The notes under the pieces were generated by a model. That model was given only the letters and a program-made list of their open reading frames with translations, searched no databases and had not been told where the DNA came from. Shown here piece after piece: positions 59,889-64,000 of a stretch of DNA of 64,000 nucleotides. Positions within the stretch are counted from its first letter, which is position 1. Each line of letters opens with the position of its first letter. Made by a program: the position numbers and the translations under genes. Source of the stretch: Pseudophaeobacter flagellatus (GTDB lineage: Bacteria; Pseudomonadota; Alphaproteobacteria; Rhodobacterales; Rhodobacteraceae); contig NZ_JAJQRG010000006.1 of assembly GCF_021228235.1 (NCBI RefSeq), forward strand, positions 1 to 64,000, read 5' to 3'.

Positions 59889-61556
59889 ATGGCCGCCTAT
59901 CAATACGTCTACCACATGCAGGGTGTCTCCAAGACCTACCCCGGTGGTAAGAAATGCTTTGAAAACATCCACCTCTCCTTCCTGCCCGGCGTAAAAATCG
60001 GTGTCGTCGGCGTCAACGGCGCTGGTAAATCGACCCTGATGAAGATCATGGCCGGTCTCGACAAGGATTTCACCGGCGAAGCCTGGGCCGCCGAAGGCGC
60101 CCGTGTTGGCTATCTGCCGCAGGAACCCAAGCTGGACGAGAGCCTGACGGTCCGTGAAAACGTCATGCTTGGTCTGGCTGAGAAAAAGGCCAAGGTTGAT
60201 CGCTTTAACCAGATCGCGGTTGAGATGGCCGAGAACTACACCGACGAGCTGATGGAAGAGATGACCGCGCTGCAAGACAGCATCGATGCGGAAAACCTCT
60301 GGGATCTGGACAGCCAGGTCGATGTCTCGATGGAGGCGCTGCGCTGCCCCCCCGATGACGCCGAGATCGCCAATCTGTCGGGCGGTGAAAAACGCCGGGT
60401 GGCCCTGTGCAAACTGCTGCTCGAAGCCCCCGAGATGCTGCTGCTCGATGAGCCGACCAACCACCTGGATGCGGAAACCATCGCCTGGCTGCAACAGCAC
60501 CTGATCGACTACAAGGGCACCATCCTGATCGTCACCCACGACCGCTATTTCCTAGATGACATCACCAGCTGGATTCTTGAGCTCGACCGCGGCAAGGGCA
60601 TCCCCAACGAGGGCAACTACTCGGACTGGCTGGAGCAAAAGGCCAAACGGCTGGCGCAAGAGGCCCGCGAGGACAAATCCAAGCAGCAAACACTCGAGCG
60701 CGAGCTGGAGTGGATGCGTCAAGGCGCCAAGGCGCGTCAGGCCAAATCAAAGGCCCGGATCAACGCCTATAACGATCTGGCCGAACAGTCCGAGCGCGAA
60801 AAGCTGACCCGCGCCCAGATCGTCATCCCCAATGGCCCGCGCCTGGGCAGCAAGGTGATCGAGGTCAAGGATCTGGCCAAACACTATGGCGACAAGCAGC
60901 TGGTTGAAAACCTGTCCTTTGATCTGCCGCCCGGCGGTATTGTCGGTGTGATCGGGCCCAACGGCGCCGGTAAATCCACCCTGTTCCGCATGCTGACAGG
61001 CCAGGAACAGCCCGACAGCGGCTCTGTCTCTTATGGCGACACGGTCAAACTGTCTTATGTGGATCAGTCACGCGATGATCTGAAAGACAATGAAACCGTC
61101 TGGGAAGCCATCTCTGGTGGCGCTGAAATCATTGAACTCGGCGACGCCCAGGTAAACTCCCGCGCCTATTGCTCTTCGTTCAACTTCAAAGGCGGCGATC
61201 AGCAAAAACCGCTGAACCTGTTGTCCGGTGGGGAGCGCAACCGGGTGCACATGGCGCGCCTGCTGAAAGAGGGCGGCAACGTGCTCTTGCTCGATGAACC
61301 AACCAACGATCTGGACGTGGAGACCCTGCGGGCACTGGAAGACGCGCTGGTGGATTTTGCCGGCTGTGCCGTGGTGATCTCCCACGACCGTTTCTTCCTC
61401 GACCGGATCTGCACCCATATGCTGGCCTTTGAGGGCGACGCCCATGTGGAATGGTTTGAAGGCAACTTTGAAGACTATGAGGAAGATAAAAAACGCCGTC
61501 TGGGGGCCGATGCACTGGAACCTAAGCGCCTGAAGCACAAAAAATTCGTGCGATAA
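59889..61556 (+). CDS. ettA: Energy-dependent translational throttle protein EttA (ABC-F)
   Basis: The 555-residue soluble ABC-F ATPase has two nucleotide-binding domains: Walker A GVNGAGKST and GPNGAGKST, signatures LSGGEKRR and LSGGERNR, and Walker B followed by EPTNHLD and EPTNDLD. A P-site tRNA-interaction linker lies between (LEWMRQGAKARQAKSKARINAY). EttA binds the ribosomal E site and gates translation by energy state. Length and sequence fit EttA rather than other ABC-F types. A hairpin follows. Confidence 0.96.
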   Translation: MAAYQYVYHMQGVSKTYPGGKKCFENIHLSFLPGVKIGVVGVNGAGKSTLMKIMAGLDKDFTGEAWAAEGARVGYLPQEPKLDESLTVRENVMLGLAEKKAKVDRFNQIAVEMAENYTDELMEEMTALQDSIDAENLWDLDSQVDVSMEALRCPPDDAEIANLSGGEKRRVALCKLLLEAPEMLLLDEPTNHLDAETIAWLQQHLIDYKGTILIVTHDRYFLDDITSWILELDRGKGIPNEGNYSDWLEQKAKRLAQEAREDKSKQQTLERELEWMRQGAKARQAKSKARINAYNDLAEQSEREKLTRAQIVIPNGPRLGSKVIEVKDLAKHYGDKQLVENLSFDLPPGGIVGVIGPNGAGKSTLFRMLTGQEQPDSGSVSYGDTVKLSYVDQSRDDLKDNETVWEAISGGAEIIELGDAQVNSRAYCSSFNFKGGDQQKPLNLLSGGERNRVHMARLLKEGGNVLLLDEPTNDLDVETLRALEDALVDFAGCAVVISHDRFFLDRICTHMLAFEGDAHVEWFEGNFEDYEEDKKRRLGADALEPKRLKHKKFVR

Positions 61557-61564
61557 AAATGTTG

Positions 61565-61590
61565 GGGGGCGGCCTTCTTCGGCCGTCCCT
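61565..61590 (+). terminator. Probable terminator after ettA
   Basis: GGGGCGGCC-TTCTTC-GGCCGTCCC forms a stable stem with one G-U pair nine bases after the ettA stop, followed by TCTT. The T-run is weak. Confidence 0.6.
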
Positions 61591-61878
61591 CTTGCCCACT
61601 GCCCCTGCGGCACGCTCCCTTTCCGGTGGGAACGTTCCTGGACCTCGCGCGCCCGCCTCTCATAGCAGGCCCGGCTATAGCCCACCCGGCCCGCCGGACC
61701 CGCAGGCTGCCATCTCTTCATCTTTCCCAAAATATTCTCGCCGCAGGCAAGGCCGGGTCGTGGACCCTTCGCCCACAAAGATGCATTTGGCGTTTTGCCC
61801 CGACGGCGCTATCCTGCAGGCGCGTTGTATTTTCTAACGACGGGTTATCAGTGTCATTTTTTGAGAGGTCCCCTGTCC
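61591..61878. other. Intergenic region upstream of the DUF4157 gene
   Basis: Nothing coding is supported; GC-rich at first, with TTGTATTTTCTAACG near 61826 as a possible promoter area. Confidence 0.35.
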
Positions 61879-62250
61879 ATGCCCATCACCGCTGAAGAAA
61901 TCACCAGTCAGGTCGAGGCCCTGAAGGGCAAGAAAGCAAAACGCAAAAAATTGACCACAGCGCCCGAAGGCACCAAAAGCCGCAAACTGCCCAGCGATCT
62001 GCGCAAAGGGCTGGAGGCGCATTTTGGCAGCAAGCTTTCCAAGGTAAAGCTGCATGTCGGCGGCAATGCCAAGGATCTGTGCAAAGACCTGAAAGCCAAG
62101 GCCTTTACCATTGGCAATGACGTTTATTTTGCCAAACCCGCCAGCGCCAAGAAAGCCGATTTTCTGGTGCACGAACTCGCCCATGTTCTGCAACAGGGTC
62201 GTGGCCGGATGCCGAAACCAAGGGATGGCGTGGCGCTCGTGTCAAAATAA
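61879..62250 (+). CDS. DUF4157 (eCIS-core-like) protein with HELAH motif
   Basis: The 123-residue protein has a basic N-terminal half (Lys-rich, about 16-35). A compact DUF4157 core follows: LRKGLEAHFGSKLSKVKLHVGGNAKDL, KAFTIGNDVYFA and FLVHELAHVLQQG. HELAH is the HExxH zinc-peptidase motif. DUF4157 is often found at the N-terminus of toxins and near extracellular contractile injection systems, where it may act as a self-processing protease. Here it stands alone as almost only the core, with no toxin domain and no eCIS genes nearby. ATG 61879 has GAGAGG upstream. Confidence 0.85.
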   Translation: MPITAEEITSQVEALKGKKAKRKKLTTAPEGTKSRKLPSDLRKGLEAHFGSKLSKVKLHVGGNAKDLCKDLKAKAFTIGNDVYFAKPASAKKADFLVHELAHVLQQGRGRMPKPRDGVALVSK

Positions 62251-62352
62251 TCCAACATCGGCAGGGGTAGCCCCCACCGCGAAATTAAATTTTTCGGATT
62301 ATTTGTAACACCTTGCCAATTATCTTTTGTGCGATACGCAGAAACCGGGAAG

Positions 62353-62381
62353 GTTTGAAGAAAATCTTAACCTTTTCAAAC
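62353..62381. promoter_or_regulatory. Inverted repeat upstream of the small membrane-protein gene
   Basis: GTTTGAA (62353-62359) and TTCAAAC (62375-62381) are perfect inverted copies in an A/T-rich gap, 63 bases before the gene at 62444. Possible regulator site; weak evidence. Confidence 0.35.
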
Positions 62382-62443
62382 TGTATTGAAAGGACAGGGC
62401 CGCGCTAAGCTAGGCCAAGATCGTTGAGTAAAGGTGAGACACA

Positions 62444-62659
62444 ATGGCGTTTGTCAGTATCATGTTTGGATCCCTCGTTGGCCTTGTCACGGCTGTGACC
62501 GGCTTTACCCTGTTTGATCTGCACATCTGGCACAGCCTCTTGCTCTATTCCGGCACGGGTATTGGCGTTGCCGCGCTGGCGATTGCCATGCTGGTACTGC
62601 GCAGCACTCCCGAGCCGCAGTTTTCGGCCTCTCGGCCCGGTGGCGCTAACGCGCTTTGA
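62444..62659 (+). CDS. Small membrane protein (71 aa), hypothetical
   Basis: Two hydrophobic helices (about 4-24 and 32-53, LLLYSGTGIGVAALAIAMLVL) with a short basic/polar tail. AAAGGTGAG lies upstream of the ATG. Family unknown; inner-membrane location likely. Its 3' end overlaps the convergent thioredoxin gene by 14 bases. Confidence 0.65.
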   Translation: MAFVSIMFGSLVGLVTAVTGFTLFDLHIWHSLLLYSGTGIGVAALAIAMLVLRSTPEPQFSASRPGGANAL

Positions 62660-63074
62660 CCCACGCGACAATCTGACCTTCACGCAGGGCGCCTGATTGG
62701 CGCCTTTTTTCTTTGCCACGCTCAAAAGCTACCAAGGTCGGGATCCCCTTGATCCGATAGCGCCCACCGGTGGATTGATGCCGTTGGGTATCCAGCTTGA
62801 CCAGACGGGCCTGGCCGGTCAGCTTGTCGGCTGCCTTGGTGAACTCTGGCGCCATCATCTTGCAGGGTCCGCACCAGGGTGCCCAGAAATCCACAATCAA
62901 TGGCAGATCATCGTTCTGCACCGCCTTTTGCAGGATCGCCGGATCCACATCCGCAGGCTGCTTTGACAGCAGTGCCGCGCCGCAACTGCCGCATTTGGGG
63001 CCCGCCGTCAGCCGTGCCTCGGGCACTCGGTTCAACTGGCCACAGGCCAGGCAGGTCAGGGTTTTTTCCGCCAT
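62646..63074 (-). CDS. trxC: Thioredoxin 2 (TrxC)
   Basis: The 142-residue protein has an N-terminal zinc ribbon (Cys8-x2-Cys11 and Cys28-x2-Cys31) and a thioredoxin fold with WCGPC (Cys68, Cys71), cis-Pro in GIPTLVAFERG. The zinc ribbon marks it as TrxC, a cytoplasmic reductase induced by oxidative stress in other bacteria. ATG 63074; the longer frame to 63203 has no zinc-ribbon-compatible start. Convergent with the small membrane gene. Confidence 0.94.
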   Translation of the reverse strand: MAEKTLTCLACGQLNRVPEARLTAGPKCGSCGAALLSKQPADVDPAILQKAVQNDDLPLIVDFWAPWCGPCKMMAPEFTKAADKLTGQARLVKLDTQRHQSTGGRYRIKGIPTLVAFERGKEKRRQSGALREGQIVAWVKAR

Positions 63075-63234
63075 AACAACGCTCCCAGTGCAGGCAATCG
63101 GCTTGATCATAGGCGCGCTGCTGCAATCTGCAAGGCCCAGCTCTACCCGGCCTCCCTGCCCCTCGCCGTCTTGACGGAATGGTACCAGCGCCACAAGATA
63201 CACAGGCAGGTATGTTCCAACATGTGAGGCTCAG

Positions 63235-63810
63235 ATGATTTCTCGCCGCGTTTTTTCCACCTCCGCTCTTGCAGCCGTTTCGACCTTCTCCCTGTCGGGT
63301 TTTGCCATGCCCGCCCGCGCAAAATCGGCACCCGTTTTTGACCCGACACCGCAATACGTAAGGATCAAGAAGCATTACCAACCCGGCGAAATCCTGATCC
63401 TGCCGCGATCCTACTACCTTTATTTTGTCACCGAACAGCGCAAGGCCATCCGCTATGGCGTGGGGGTTGGCAAGGCCGGGCTGGAATTCACCGGCAGCGC
63501 CATTATCCAGCGCAAACGCGAATGGCCCGGCTGGCGTCCCACCCAGGACATGATCGAACGCAGCCCGCGCATCTACCAACGCTTTGTCGATAACAGCTAC
63601 GTACAGCCAGGTGGGCCGGACAACCCGCTGGGCGCGCGGGCGCTCTATCTCTACCAAAACGGGGTGGATACCTACTTTCGCATTCACGGCACCACCCAGC
63701 CCGAAACCATTGGCACTTCGGCCTCCAATGGCTGCATCCGCATGTTGAATTCACATGTTACCGATCTCTACCAACGGGTACCGCTGGGCACCAAAGTCAC
63801 GGTTTTGTAG
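63235..63810 (+). CDS. L,D-transpeptidase (YkuD family)
   Basis: The 191-residue protein has a Tat-like signal peptide (ISRRVFSTSALAAVSTFSLSG; SRRVFS) cut near ARA-K. The YkuD catalytic motif follows: HGTTQPETIGTSASNGCIRM, with His151 and nucleophile Cys167. Such enzymes form 3-3 crosslinks in peptidoglycan or attach proteins to it in the periplasm. Stand-alone gene with normal length for the short type. Confidence 0.93.
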   Translation: MISRRVFSTSALAAVSTFSLSGFAMPARAKSAPVFDPTPQYVRIKKHYQPGEILILPRSYYLYFVTEQRKAIRYGVGVGKAGLEFTGSAIIQRKREWPGWRPTQDMIERSPRIYQRFVDNSYVQPGGPDNPLGARALYLYQNGVDTYFRIHGTTQPETIGTSASNGCIRMLNSHVTDLYQRVPLGTKVTVL

Positions 63811-64000
63811 ACCCGACAATAGGTCAGCAGGCCCGACATAATGCAGGACGTAGCCCCGATAAATCGCCAAAAAAAACATCATGCAAAAGAAATTTCTGCA
63901 ACAGCCCCGGTGACATAGGCACCTGCAGCGCCGCACAAAGGCGGATTGAAGATTTTTTCTTGCGCGAAAGCCGCTTCTGTCCAATGCTGTCATCGCGAGG
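63811..64000. other. Right window edge, non-coding
   Basis: A/T-rich in 63840-63900 and 63945-63965 (GATTTTTTCTTG). Nothing coding is seen before the window ends; it may be a promoter region for a gene beyond the edge. Confidence 0.35.

Noticed and set aside
59710-59994. 94-codon + strand frame before ettA
   Set aside because: Overlaps the ettA start in another frame, very Arg/His-rich, no ribosome site.
1-64000. CRISPR arrays, IS elements with clear ends, rRNA genes
   Set aside because: No regularly spaced repeats, no intact DDE transposase with terminal repeats and no rRNA sequence were found by eye.

Overview
The window looks like chromosomal DNA of a marine Rhodobacteraceae (Roseobacter-group alphaproteobacterium). 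The basis is gene content and style: GC-rich core genes, an NDUFS4-like complex I accessory subunit, class I lysyl-tRNA synthetase, an NAD-dependent formate dehydrogenase with fused gamma-beta subunit, many solute-binding-protein transporters (TRAP, TAXI-TRAP and TTT), and betaine/methylamine-type demethylation genes. Species cannot be named from the sequence alone.

Layout. (1) 0.4-11.3 kb: a demethylation and C1 block on the minus strand: ProC-like reductase, dimethylglycine/N-methylproline-demethylase-like flavoprotein and MttB-family methyltransferase. A divergent TetR-type regulator and a perfect 26-bp palindrome lie upstream. Next come formate dehydrogenase (FdsA and an FdsG-FdsB fusion) and its LysR regulator. 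(2) 11.9-19.6 kb: a secreted Cache-like sensor next to a chemoreceptor, then a FrnE-type oxidoreductase, a YdcF-family protein, uvrB, an NDUFS4-like subunit and a GNAT enzyme. (3) 19.6-32.3 kb: an accessory island of mixed origin. It has small hypothetical genes, an unrecognised 334-residue helical protein, a secreted arylsulfatase with its own secreted formylglycine-generating enzyme, a tyrosine recombinase and a truncated TniQ-like protein. It ends with a 3.9-kb mini-prophage inserted into the 3' end of a tRNA-Arg(UCU) gene and bounded by 27-bp direct repeats. The mini-prophage carries two small genes, a strongly structured non-coding stretch, a 5'-disrupted HK97 prohead protease, a portal protein, a 57-codon gene and an integrase. 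(4) 32.7-46.3 kb: organic-acid uptake. It holds a TAXI-TRAP system, a lyase of the isocitrate lyase/PEP mutase superfamily, a DctPQM TRAP system with a divergent MarR regulator, and a TctABC system with divergent TctD/TctE plus an extra periplasmic binding protein. In all three transporters a hairpin separates the receptor gene from the membrane genes. (5) 46.4-64 kb: mostly housekeeping and envelope genes: UspA, HugZ-like, a beta-helix protein, LysRS-I, TerB-like, a molybdopterin oxidoreductase, PBP4-type DD-peptidase, NadD, EttA, a DUF4157 protein, thioredoxin 2 and an L,D-transpeptidase.

How it fits together (inference). Region 1 could remove N-methyl groups from a betaine, carry formaldehyde/formate to CO2 and recover NADH. 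Region 4 imports carboxylates under local control by MarR and a two-component system. Region 3 is where the least-described features lie, chiefly the structured RNA candidate in the mini-prophage, the helical 334-residue protein and the self-contained secreted sulfatase/FGE pair.
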